Origin: an uncultured Ardenticatenia bacterium
GTDB lineage: Bacteria; Chloroflexota; Anaerolineae; 4572-78; NAK82
Direction: 5' to 3'
Length of the DNA: 64,000 nt
NCBI GenBank assembly: GCA_937127125.1
Contig: CAKZLO010000034.1
Coordinates: 391,257 to 455,256, forward strand
This document shows positions 53,000 to 61,207 of the stretch, in pieces (position 1 is the first letter of the stretch; each line of letters starts with the position of its first letter). Made by a program: the position numbers and the translations under genes. The notes below the pieces were generated by a model. That model did not search any database, had not been told where the DNA came from, and saw only the letters and a program-made list of their open reading frames with translations.

Positions 53000-54127
53000 C
53001 TACCATTCCGTCAGCCGGTCGAGAAACTGTGCCACCTGATCAGCACCGTTCTCGCCCTCGCGAGAAACACGCGGCAGTGCCAGCAGCTTCGGCAAGCTGG
53101 CAAGCCATTCGCCGCGGTCAAAACTCTCTTCGTTCACTGGTATGCATGGCATCTCCCGCTCTATGAACTGCACCAGTGCCTGTGATTCGCGGAAGTGCGG
53201 ACGCGGCACATATCCGAACGGAACACCTGCCCAATAGACCTCAGCCACAGTGCTGTAGCCTGCCTTGCCGATGACTGCATCGCTAGCATTGACCAGATCA
53301 GGATGAAAGAAGCGCGACCGATGTGGCAAGGCGACCAGATTGCCCGGCAAAGAGATTTGTGCCCCTAGTTTCTCCTGGGCTTCCCGAGCGCCTGGCACAA
53401 CGAAGAAGATCCCAAGATGCTCACCCAACACTTCCAGAAAACGATATTCCCAAGAAAATCCGCCCATTGTGATCAGTACCATACGGGCACCATCTGGTAT
53501 GCCCAATAGACGGCGGACAAGGGTGGCCGGAGTGCGCGGAGCACGACTTACTGGCGCTGTGGTCAACTGGCTGGGCGTACGTTGGCACACCGGCTCTGTC
53601 TGAATGCGATAGTCCACAGACGCATACAGCTCGCGCAACTGGCTCACATACTCTTGGAAGCGCCTATCCTTTTCCAAATAGCCCTCGTAGATGTAATCCC
53701 ACGTGAAGTTCTCGATCAAGACGCAAGGGATACCTGCTGCGCGCGCTACAGCAATGCCGAGAGGAGCGATGTCGCACACCACCAACCGACATTCGATGCG
53801 CTTCAGATGGTCTGCTAGCCGGCGCACAATCACTTGGTCAAATGGTAGGAAACGGCTCAGCTGACGTAACGTCCCCTCTAGATCCTCATGAAGGGCGGTG
53901 TGTTGTGCCATGCCGATGTCGGTCAGCACGTTGTGCAGGGCATATGAGCCGTCTAATGTGCCTTCGAAAAACCACGCCGGCACACGTGCAAAGATTTCAA
54001 ATCGCAAATCCTGAGCACGTCTGCGCCACGCTGCCATTACTGCTGTGGAACGCGCAGCGTGACCGTAGCCATGGGGGGTAATGAAAAAAGCGACACAACG
54101 TCTATACCTGTGCAATCCAGCTTCCAT
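53000..54127 (-). CDS. Glycosyltransferase, MurG/GT28-like
   Basis: A 375-residue GT-B enzyme. The N-terminal lobe has FFITPHGYGHAARSTAVMAA, the usual glycine-rich start of MurG-type enzymes. The C-terminal lobe has LITMGGFSWEYRFLEVLGEH, then SDAVIGKAGYSTVAEVYWAG, which is the donor-binding box, and GVPFGYVPR. No membrane helices. It begins 9 nt after the glycerol-1-phosphate dehydrogenase gene, so it may glycosylate a product of that pathway, perhaps a glycerolipid. Acceptor and donor are not known. Confidence 0.85.
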   Translation of the reverse strand: MEAGLHRYRRCVAFFITPHGYGHAARSTAVMAAWRRRAQDLRFEIFARVPAWFFEGTLDGSYALHNVLTDIGMAQHTALHEDLEGTLRQLSRFLPFDQVIVRRLADHLKRIECRLVVCDIAPLGIAVARAAGIPCVLIENFTWDYIYEGYLEKDRRFQEYVSQLRELYASVDYRIQTEPVCQRTPSQLTTAPVSRAPRTPATLVRRLLGIPDGARMVLITMGGFSWEYRFLEVLGEHLGIFFVVPGAREAQEKLGAQISLPGNLVALPHRSRFFHPDLVNASDAVIGKAGYSTVAEVYWAGVPFGYVPRPHFRESQALVQFIEREMPCIPVNEESFDRGEWLASLPKLLALPRVSREGENGADQVAQFLDRLTEW

Positions 54128-54136
54128 GACCGTTTG

Positions 54137-55381
54137 TTACAAAATGCCCAGCATGCGACCTAATCTGGCCACTGTGAATCGGTTGCGCAGATAATGCGAA
54201 CAACACATGGCCAGCTCGACTTCTTGGTCGCTCAAACCCAATGCACTTGGTCTGGTCGGGGCACCTGCAGCTGCCAACATACTCTCGATTTGATCTGCTG
54301 GTGGCACTGTGGCTGCTATCTCTTGAATAGCATCCCAACTATCAAGAATGCGCTTCTGAAGACGTGTATAGGCTGCTTCATCCATATTAAGGAACGGGGA
54401 CTGTTCTGCAATGATGGCTTCGGCCATCGGGCCATATACCTGGCGGATGATCTGCACTTCGACAACCCGGTCTGGCGATGGCACTCGTGCCATACGCTGC
54501 TCTGCCTGAGCACGTGAGATTTGCTTGACCCGATCGTATAGTGAGGCCACCAGCACTGTCGCTACGCCCACCTTGGCGCCGTGGAGCTGGGACGGCCGGT
54601 GTTCCCACAAAAGCTTCATCTCCCAGAAATGGGAGGCGTGATGCTCAGCACCTGAGGCCAAAGTAGTCTTGCCGAATTCTAGCATGCAGAGGCCTGATTC
54701 GATAAGTGCCTCCATCAGGTTTTGCACAGCGGCTGACTCTGCTCGGCCAATTGCTGCGGCATCGCGAACGCACGACTCAAGAGCACGTCGCGCGCGCTGA
54801 GCCAAAGATGCATCGTACTCCTCGTCGCAGACCAGATGGCCCAGCTGCCAATCGGCCAGTGAGGTAAATTTACCTAGGATATCACCAAATCCAGCTCCGA
54901 TTAGGCGGCGCGGAGCAGCACACAACGTTGGCAGGTCGGCGAAGACGGCAAGTGGCGGCTGCGCAATCAGCGTGCGCTTGATACGCTCTAGAACTAGCGG
55001 TGCACCGATGGAAGTATAACCGTCCACCGACGGCGCTGTCGGTAGCGAGATAAACGGCAGTCGCGCGCGGTGGCTGACAAAGCGCACTAGGTCGGTGATC
55101 GTACCCGAGCCGGCGGCTAAGAAGACGCGATCAGTTGCGTCCATTTGAACAAGTATTTGCACGATCGCGTGCTCATCGGCGACAATCTCTTCTCCGCTGA
55201 GCAAGATCGTTTGCACGTCGTATCCGCGAGCGCGCAGCTTCTCCTCGGCAGCTTGGCCGAGTGCAGCGTAGGTGTTCTGGTCGGCGACTAACGCCAGGGA
55301 ACGTATGTTCTGCGCAGCACAAAAGTCAAGCAGGTGTGCCAGCGCATCATTTCCAATATAGATGGGGATGTCGTAGCGCAT
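54137..55381 (-). CDS. sn-Glycerol-1-phosphate dehydrogenase family protein (AraM/EgsA-like)
   Basis: A 414-residue Fe/Zn-type NAD(P)-dependent dehydrogenase that reduces dihydroxyacetone phosphate to sn-glycerol-1-phosphate in its relatives. AAGSGTITDLVRF is the NAD-binding glycine loop; SLPTAPSVDGYTSIGAPLVL follows; metal ligands are the Asp in GFGDILGKFTS and the His residues in GAEHHASHFWEM and LHGAKVG. G1P is the backbone of archaeal lipids; bacteria such as Bacillus make heptaprenylglycerol from it. AAGGA is directly before the ATG, a tight spacing. Coupled to the glycosyltransferase gene downstream. Confidence 0.87.
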   Translation of the reverse strand: MRYDIPIYIGNDALAHLLDFCAAQNIRSLALVADQNTYAALGQAAEEKLRARGYDVQTILLSGEEIVADEHAIVQILVQMDATDRVFLAAGSGTITDLVRFVSHRARLPFISLPTAPSVDGYTSIGAPLVLERIKRTLIAQPPLAVFADLPTLCAAPRRLIGAGFGDILGKFTSLADWQLGHLVCDEEYDASLAQRARRALESCVRDAAAIGRAESAAVQNLMEALIESGLCMLEFGKTTLASGAEHHASHFWEMKLLWEHRPSQLHGAKVGVATVLVASLYDRVKQISRAQAEQRMARVPSPDRVVEVQIIRQVYGPMAEAIIAEQSPFLNMDEAAYTRLQKRILDSWDAIQEIAATVPPADQIESMLAAAGAPTRPSALGLSDQEVELAMCCSHYLRNRFTVARLGRMLGIL

Positions 55382-55407
55382 TCCTTTTGTCTACTTGAGC
55401 TCTCTTT

Positions 55408-55992
55408 CTAAACATGTCCAATTTTATACGAGGCAGAGCTACTTGACGAATTCTTTAGATCTGCAAGTTTTCCACTACGCAGTAGCTGCCACAGCCGTGT
55501 TGGCTGATACAGCTGATTGCGCAGCACAAAAGCGACCAACGCTAAGAGACCGAGCACCTCCCATACCCACAGCTCTGGACGACGCGTGAATGCATGCCAG
55601 TAAGCACTTTGGATCTCCCTCTGCTCGCTACCCTGCTTGCGCCATACGTGAAAACGCCAACCGTGTAGTGGCCACCAGAACGTGTCACGAAATAACCACA
55701 GTCGATCCTCTAACCCATGCAGAAGGAACGCGACCGCATAAGGCCAGTGTTGTGGCATTTTAGTTACCGTGATCCAGATCACAAGCAGTTGTGCCAACAG
55801 TGTATGCGCAAACAACATTGCCGCTTTGAAACGTCGATAGAAGTATAGCGCTGCCAGCGGTTTGTCGACGAGGTCTGGGGCACTGGTCGCCAACGCGATC
55901 AGACGCACGTCCAACCGGTTAAGCTGTGGAAAGCGACGGCGTGCCAGATCAAACGCTAACAGTGTCAGCGCGATGTGACTGTGTGGCAACAT
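55408..55992 (-). CDS. Membrane metal-dependent hydrolase-like protein
   Basis: A 194-residue membrane protein. It begins MLPHSHIALTLLAFDLARRR with a His pair, then ALATSAPDLVDKPLAALYFY with an Asp, and a His-rich helix MLFAHTLLAQLLVIWITV. These His/Asp placements recall the YdjM-type membrane hydrolases (PF04307). A C-terminal helix WVWEVLGLLALVAFVLRNQL follows, then a Ser-rich tail. ATG 55992, with AAGGGA 8 nt upstream, is preferred over the open frame to 56067. It lies 56 nt after the SGNH gene. Confidence 0.7.
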   Translation of the reverse strand: MLPHSHIALTLLAFDLARRRFPQLNRLDVRLIALATSAPDLVDKPLAALYFYRRFKAAMLFAHTLLAQLLVIWITVTKMPQHWPYAVAFLLHGLEDRLWLFRDTFWWPLHGWRFHVWRKQGSEQREIQSAYWHAFTRRPELWVWEVLGLLALVAFVLRNQLYQPTRLWQLLRSGKLADLKNSSSSSASYKIGHV

Positions 55993-56048
55993 AGCGCAAT
56001 TCCCTTGGAGAGCAGTAATAGTGAGTGAGTCTGCATCCCCATAACATG

Positions 56049-57311
56049 TTACGACTGTGGAGAGCACCCCGTAAGGATATTCTCGCGACAGAGATAAGCG
56101 AGCACTGCATTGCTCACGACCTGATTGCCTGCTTCATTGTAGTGACCTCCTGGCGCGAAGTATCCCGTGAAGTCGCGACTCTCGTGATTAGCTGCAACAA
56201 ATTCGGGTGTCAAATCGAGCACAGGGATATCTCTCTGGAGCAACTGATCGATAAGATCCTGATACATAGGAGGACTGCCTGCAGCATATTCCTCAAAGGT
56301 GGGGCGATAAGCGAACATCAGTACTAATGGGATACTTCCATTCTCTCGGACTGTTTGCGCGAATTCGGTGAGCAGGCGTAGTGTGACTTCCACTTGGAAG
56401 GGGTCTGCGTAGGAGTCTCGCCATGTGCTCAGATAGGGTAGCTTCCCCTGATAATGCATCTCAAAGACCAGCGTGCGCAGCAGGCGATAGGTGAACAGGC
56501 TGTCGAGGGGAAGCGGTTGATAACGCTCGCGCACACAAAAGAGATCGTGGGGACATACAATGTCGAGAAAGTAGGAAGGGTTCTTTAGGGCAGCGTCACG
56601 CAACGCAGCTAACGAGCGAAAAGGGTTTTCTAAGAGCTGCAATCCATCACTCTTTGGAATGAAGACTGGCTTCGTGAGCGGCATCCCGGTTTGTGCGTGA
56701 ACAAAGGGACGATAGCGGTTGACGTTACGGCGTATGTTGTCCTCTTCATACGCGATGATCACTACGTGGGGTGCGTAAGCAGCGCCCTGCGTCGTATAGC
56801 GCAGGAAAGACTGATCGGTACCATAGCCGCCCACTCCCCAGTTCATCACTTCAAGGTCGGGCCGGCTTTGCTCGAGCAGATAGGGCCAGGAATCAGATAA
56901 TGCGACGTCATCGGCATGAGCAAAGGAAGGGCCGAAGACAGCAATGCGCGTCACACCCGGCGGCGGCAGCAGCGCGTAGGAGCGTTCGGCGCGCACGCCA
57001 ATCTCGTTCGACTCGTATGGGGTGCCGTTTTCAATTGTGCGGCTGTTCGGTCGGATGCTCCATCCTAATACTGGATCGAACTGGTCAAAGTTCTTTCCCT
57101 CACGTTCACGCTGTTCGAAGATTTCCAAGATTTCGCGTTGCTCGTCTGTTAGGATGGGAGCTGGCAATAGACAGATCATCCGATCTTGCAAAGCCAAACA
57201 GTCACGTTGCCACCACACTAGACGTGTGCTGATCTCCAGTAGTGCAAAGGTGATCGTTATCACAACGCTCGCTTGCAATGGCAAACGCATCCAGCTCCGC
57301 AATCTGATCAT
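56049..57311 (-). CDS. SGNH/GDSL-hydrolase-like membrane-anchored protein
   Basis: A 420-residue protein with one N-terminal helix (QASVVITITFALLEISTRLV) and a large external SGNH-fold domain. The nucleophile block is IAVFGPSFAHADDV, where GPS replaces the usual GDS. The Gly/Asn block is NWGVGGYGTDQ; the last is GGHYNEAGNQVV, with the His. Members deacetylate or esterify surface sugars. FDPVLGWSIRPNSR precedes block I, as in many exopolysaccharide-linked SGNH proteins. The start at ATG 57311 has no Shine-Dalgarno site; the frame is open to 57377. Confidence 0.8.
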   Translation of the reverse strand: MIRLRSWMRLPLQASVVITITFALLEISTRLVWWQRDCLALQDRMICLLPAPILTDEQREILEIFEQREREGKNFDQFDPVLGWSIRPNSRTIENGTPYESNEIGVRAERSYALLPPPGVTRIAVFGPSFAHADDVALSDSWPYLLEQSRPDLEVMNWGVGGYGTDQSFLRYTTQGAAYAPHVVIIAYEEDNIRRNVNRYRPFVHAQTGMPLTKPVFIPKSDGLQLLENPFRSLAALRDAALKNPSYFLDIVCPHDLFCVRERYQPLPLDSLFTYRLLRTLVFEMHYQGKLPYLSTWRDSYADPFQVEVTLRLLTEFAQTVRENGSIPLVLMFAYRPTFEEYAAGSPPMYQDLIDQLLQRDIPVLDLTPEFVAANHESRDFTGYFAPGGHYNEAGNQVVSNAVLAYLCRENILTGCSPQS

Positions 57312-57492
57312 CGATGTGTAATCCACTGGTGGTATAGCCTGTTCGCTTACTCTGCACCGTGTTAACGCCCAGGGCATTATATCGGCTGAGAGGAACAGGG
57401 CAAATTGACCTGTTATGCCTTACCTTGTTCCCGATTTGCTCTCTGGCACGACTCAGACAATACTGGACCGTAGAAGCGAGGCAAGGGGTTCG

Positions 57493-58068
57493 ATGCGAGT
57501 TATCGCTGGCAGTGCCAAAGGGCATCGATTATACGCTGTGCCAGGAGAAGCGACGCGTCCCATCACCGATCGTGTCAAGGAAGCTCTTTTCAACATCTTA
57601 GGCGACTTTATCGTTGGTGCTTGGGTGCTGGATTTGTTTGCTGGCACCGGATCGGTAGGGATCGAGGCGCTGAGTCGCGGAGCAGCCTATGTGGTTTTCG
57701 TGGATAAGTCGCCTGTCGCTTTGCGCACTGTGCGCCGTAATCTCGAACACACCCGCTTGAGTGAGCGAGCCACGCTTGTTCAGGCAGATGCTTTTCGCTA
57801 CCTGGCCAGGCCAATCGGGCAGTCTTTTCATCTAATCTATGTGGCACCTCCACAGTATCTTGGGATGTGGACGAAGGTCATACAAATGCTGGATGAACGA
57901 CCTCAGTGGCTTGCACGTTCCCTAGACAAAGATGCCCTGGCAATCGTTCAAATTCATCCGCGCGAGCACCAGATGCTGGAACTCCAGCATTTGAGCCTGT
58001 ACGACTTACGCCGTTATGGCAGCACCCTGCTGTGTTTTTACAGGTTGTGTTCCACACCGGCGATCTGA
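57493..58068 (+). CDS. rsmD: 16S rRNA (guanine-N2)-methyltransferase RsmD
   Basis: A 191-residue SAM-dependent methyltransferase for G966 of 16S rRNA. MRVIAGSAKGHRLYAVPG and TRPITDRVKEALFNIL are the family start; VLDLFAGTGSVGIEALSRGA is the SAM site. The catalytic motif, normally DPPY, reads LIYVAPPQYLG here: the Asp is Ala. The first Met in the frame is at 57415, but AAGGGG before the ATG at 57493 fits the normal start. It ends overlapping by 31 bp the convergent GT2 gene. Confidence 0.93.
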   Translation: MRVIAGSAKGHRLYAVPGEATRPITDRVKEALFNILGDFIVGAWVLDLFAGTGSVGIEALSRGAAYVVFVDKSPVALRTVRRNLEHTRLSERATLVQADAFRYLARPIGQSFHLIYVAPPQYLGMWTKVIQMLDERPQWLARSLDKDALAIVQIHPREHQMLELQHLSLYDLRRYGSTLLCFYRLCSTPAI

Positions 58069-59624
58069 GAACTTGGCGGTGCGTATTCTGGCGTGGCTGT
58101 CACGGAGTAGCTGGCGGCGAACTCAGAGGGGACGGCTGTACCCGAGTATTGTGCTGGGAGAGCATGCAGTTGCGGGCGTGTTTTGCGCCTCTGCTTGAGC
58201 CGTGCTTCCCAAAGGCCCAATCCTCCCACATATGCGAACCCAGCAGCATAGAGAAGCAATGAGGGGATCATCTGAGTGTAGCCATTTTGCCACGCTGCTA
58301 CAACGCTAGCTAGTGCATAGAATGCCAATGCCAGCTCTCCCAGCGTGACAATGTCCACTTCGAGCACGTATGGGTTATCTTGCCATTTCCCTTTGCTTCC
58401 CTCAAGACCGAACTTGGGAGTGCGATGGAACACATTGTTCGTGCCAAACAATGCCTCGATCACTCCACGTGTGTTGTTCAAAGCGATACCGATTCCTAAC
58501 AACATCAGTAGCGGTGAGCTAGCATAATGTCTCAGCCACCGCCTACGGTAGAGCACGATTTGCCCAACAGCATACATCAAGAGAGGGGACGCAGTGAACA
58601 TACCGATAATCCCAGGCGAGACCAGAGGTGGAAGAGGAGACAGGGACATCGGCAAAGTCGCAAGCAGAGACAACAGTAGAAGTGGATGCACCAGGTAAGC
58701 ACTCAAGTGGATGAAAGCCATACCACGTACATACCAAGGGAGATGGGAGGATGCTACCTGCTTTCCCAGCTTGAGCAGGCACTGAATAGTGCCCTTCGCC
58801 CAACGGAACTGCTGGCGCTTGAGAGCTGCCAATTGAGGCGGAATCTCGGCTGGTGTCACCACTTCTGGCAGATAAAGGCACTCCCAACCGGCCAGCTGGG
58901 CGCGAAAGCTGAGGTCCATATCCTCACAGAGTGTATCGCTTTGCCATCCACCTGCCTCCTCAATGCACTCACGCCGCCAGATACCGGCGGTTCCATTGAA
59001 GATGAATAACAGGCCAGAGCGGTGCCGCGCTGTCTGCTCGACCACAAAATGGCCGTCGAGCGCAACAGCCTGAGCGCGCGTGAGCAAAGAATGCTCACGA
59101 TTAAGATGTGACCAACGCGTCTGAAGCATGCCGAGTCGTGGGCGACTCAAAAAGTAGGGCACCGTCCTCTGCAGCCAATTACGTTCTGGCACAAAATCGG
59201 CGTCGAAGATGGCAATCAGCTCCCCTGTGGCGTGTCGCAGACCCATATGCAAGGCACCCGCCTTGTATCCACTGCGTTCCTCACGTCGCAGAAGCTGGAT
59301 GTCGAAGCCTTCAGCGCGGTAACGCGCTACACATTCCTGTATAATGAGAGACGTCTCGTCGGTGGAGTCGTCCAGTATTTGGATTTGCAGCCGGTTGCGC
59401 GGCCAGTCAAGGCGGGTGACTGCGCGGAGCAAGCGCTCGACCACCATTGCTTCGTTGTAGATGGGGAGCTGCACTGTAACGCGGGGATAGTAGACCAGTT
59501 TGACACACTCGTGCACTTCTGAACGGTGCAACAGATAGAGAAACGTCAGCGCAAGTGCGTTGAGTGCATATGCCGCCAACAACAGCGTGGCGACAGTGAA
59601 TACGATGCTAGCTGCTGCCGTCAA
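58038..59624 (-). CDS. Processive GT2 membrane glycosyltransferase (cellulose synthase-like)
   Basis: A 528-residue glycosyltransferase with an N-terminal helix, a cytoplasmic GT2 domain and four to five C-terminal helices. PRVTVQLPIYNEAMVVERLL and LDDSTDE begin the catalytic domain; FDADFVPE is DxD; GGWQSDTLCEDMDLSFR is the TED-like acceptor site; QQFRWAKGTIQ is the QxxRW motif of processive enzymes. Start TTG 59624 with AGGAG 7 nt before it. The longer frame (to 59756) overlaps two promoters and looks untranslated. The product may be a beta-glucan or glycolipid. Confidence 0.9.
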   Translation of the reverse strand: MTAAASIVFTVATLLLAAYALNALALTFLYLLHRSEVHECVKLVYYPRVTVQLPIYNEAMVVERLLRAVTRLDWPRNRLQIQILDDSTDETSLIIQECVARYRAEGFDIQLLRREERSGYKAGALHMGLRHATGELIAIFDADFVPERNWLQRTVPYFLSRPRLGMLQTRWSHLNREHSLLTRAQAVALDGHFVVEQTARHRSGLLFIFNGTAGIWRRECIEEAGGWQSDTLCEDMDLSFRAQLAGWECLYLPEVVTPAEIPPQLAALKRQQFRWAKGTIQCLLKLGKQVASSHLPWYVRGMAFIHLSAYLVHPLLLLSLLATLPMSLSPLPPLVSPGIIGMFTASPLLMYAVGQIVLYRRRWLRHYASSPLLMLLGIGIALNNTRGVIEALFGTNNVFHRTPKFGLEGSKGKWQDNPYVLEVDIVTLGELALAFYALASVVAAWQNGYTQMIPSLLLYAAGFAYVGGLGLWEARLKQRRKTRPQLHALPAQYSGTAVPSEFAASYSVTATPEYAPPSSQIAGVEHNL

Positions 59625-59665
59625 TGAGTTTCTCCTGAGTGCGTGGCACGATGATGTTACAGGCA

Positions 59666-59694
59666 AGTATACTACCACTGAGATGTTGCACCAA
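59666..59694 (-). promoter_or_regulatory. Promoter of the GT2 gene
   Basis: On the minus strand TTGGTG, 17 nt, TATACT, about 40 nt before the TTG start. The -35 is weak. Confidence 0.4.
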
Positions 59695-59728
59695 ATCCAC
59701 AACCTGGTACCAATGCTCTTTTCACGTT

Positions 59729-59757
59729 TTGACCCATTGCAGTTCTGAAAGTACAAT
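59729..59757 (+). promoter_or_regulatory. Promoter of the trkA pair
   Basis: TTGACC (59729-59734), 17 nt, TACAAT (59752-59757), about 70 nt before the first RCK gene. Confidence 0.65.
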
Positions 59758-59826
59758 CAATATTAGGGTGCCCACAGTGTGGTGAGGAGTGGGCACTTTG
59801 TGCTTTGGTGAGGAGATGAAACTGAA

Positions 59827-60477
59827 ATGAACGTCATAGTGGTAGGCTGTGGACGGTTCGGTGCAGAGCTGGCCTCACGTTTATACCAAAAGGGACATCA
59901 GGTGTCCGTGATCGACCAGACAGCGGCATCTTTTGAAAACCTCGATCCAAGGTTTCGTGGGCGGCTCATCGAGGGGGACGTTCTATCCCAAGATGTGCTG
60001 CATCGTGCTGGGATCGAACATGCCGATGGCGTGGCGGTGGTGACCAACTCCGACACGCTGAATGCTGTGGTGGGGCATGTAGCGCGCACAGTGTACCATG
60101 TGCCTAACGTGGTGGTGCGCAACTATGATCCTGCCTGGCGATCCACGTATGAAGCGTTTGGACTTCAGGTGGTTAGCTCTGTCAGCTGGGGGGCACAACG
60201 AGTAGAGGATCTACTTGTGCAGCCAGATATTCGTACCGTTTTCTCTGCAGGCAACGGTGAGATCGAGATCTATGAGTTTCGGGTACCGCCACGCTGGCAC
60301 GGACGCAAGCTGAATGAATTGCTTCCCGACCTGCCGTGTGGTGTGGTAGCACTGACACGTGCCGGACGTGCATCACTGCCCAGCTGCGATGTCACACTAG
60401 AGGCAGACGATGTAGTGTACTTCAGCACCACCCTGGAAGGGATGCAAGTATTGCATCGCCTTTTCGAGGAGGGTTAA
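59827..60477 (+). CDS. RCK/TrkA-type NAD-binding regulator of potassium uptake
   Basis: A 216-residue single RCK unit. VIVVGCGRFGAELASRLYQK is the NAD-binding Rossmann start; EGDVLSQDVLHRAGIEHADG follows; the C-terminal RCK_C domain (residues ~140-212) includes WHGRKLNELLPDLPCGVVAL. It would gate a Trk/Ktr K+ transporter by nucleotide binding. A GGAG lies 12 nt before the ATG. A second, paralogous gene follows after 1 nt. No channel gene is in the window. Confidence 0.9.
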   Translation: MNVIVVGCGRFGAELASRLYQKGHQVSVIDQTAASFENLDPRFRGRLIEGDVLSQDVLHRAGIEHADGVAVVTNSDTLNAVVGHVARTVYHVPNVVVRNYDPAWRSTYEAFGLQVVSSVSWGAQRVEDLLVQPDIRTVFSAGNGEIEIYEFRVPPRWHGRKLNELLPDLPCGVVALTRAGRASLPSCDVTLEADDVVYFSTTLEGMQVLHRLFEEG

Positions 60478-60478
60478 C

Positions 60479-61207
60479 ATGTTCGTGGTAATCGCTGGCG
60501 GAGGACGCACTGGTACTTATCTGGCCGGACTGCTCGTTGCACAGAAGCAGGAGGTGCGTCTGATCGAGTATCGCAAGGATCTGCTGGGGCGTGTCCACCA
60601 TGAGTTGCCCACTGAGGTGATCTATGAGGGAAATCCCTCCAAGCCGGGTGTGCTGGAAGAGGCAGGCATTCGGCGAGCCGATGTGTTGGTGGCATGCACC
60701 GACAGTGATGCAGATAACCTTGCTATCTGTTACTTGGGTCGTGTGTGCTACAACGTGCCGCGCATCATTGCGCGCATCAACAATCCACGTGCCGGCTGGT
60801 TGTTTGACAAGAAGTTTCATGTGGATGTGGCGGTCAACCACACTGAGATCCTGGCAAGTCTCATTATGGAGGAAATGTCGCTAGGCGATATGGTAACGCT
60901 GCTAAAGCTGCGGCGTGGCAACTACTCGCTGGTGGCAGAAAAGATTGCTGAGGGTGCTAAGGTAATAGGTGTCGCCATCAAAGACTTGGGCTTGCCGCCA
61001 CATTGTGTCATCGCTGCCATTATTCGCCGAGGTGAAGTGGTAGTGCCACGTGGCGTGACCACCTTCGAAGTAGGCGATGAAGTGCTGGCAGTAACAGACC
61101 GCGCAGGCGAAGAGGAGCTTGTGAGACTTTTCACTCCGCCGAACCACACCAATCATGTTTTACGCAGTGCCAGCACTGCAGCCTCACTGTCAGGCGGTCG
61201 TCCCTAA
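60479..61207 (+). CDS. RCK/TrkA-type NAD-binding regulator, second copy
   Basis: A 242-residue paralogue of the preceding protein. FVVIAGGGRTGTYLAGLLVA is the Rossmann start; ADVLVACTDSDADNLAICYL and PRIIARINNPRAGWLFDKKF are RCK_N features; RCK_C starts near 135. GGAGG before the ATG supports high translation. The pair probably forms a hetero- or homomeric gating ring. The end overlaps the convergent purB by 18 bp. Confidence 0.92.
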   Translation: MFVVIAGGGRTGTYLAGLLVAQKQEVRLIEYRKDLLGRVHHELPTEVIYEGNPSKPGVLEEAGIRRADVLVACTDSDADNLAICYLGRVCYNVPRIIARINNPRAGWLFDKKFHVDVAVNHTEILASLIMEEMSLGDMVTLLKLRRGNYSLVAEKIAEGAKVIGVAIKDLGLPPHCVIAAIIRRGEVVVPRGVTTFEVGDEVLAVTDRAGEEELVRLFTPPNHTNHVLRSASTAASLSGGRP

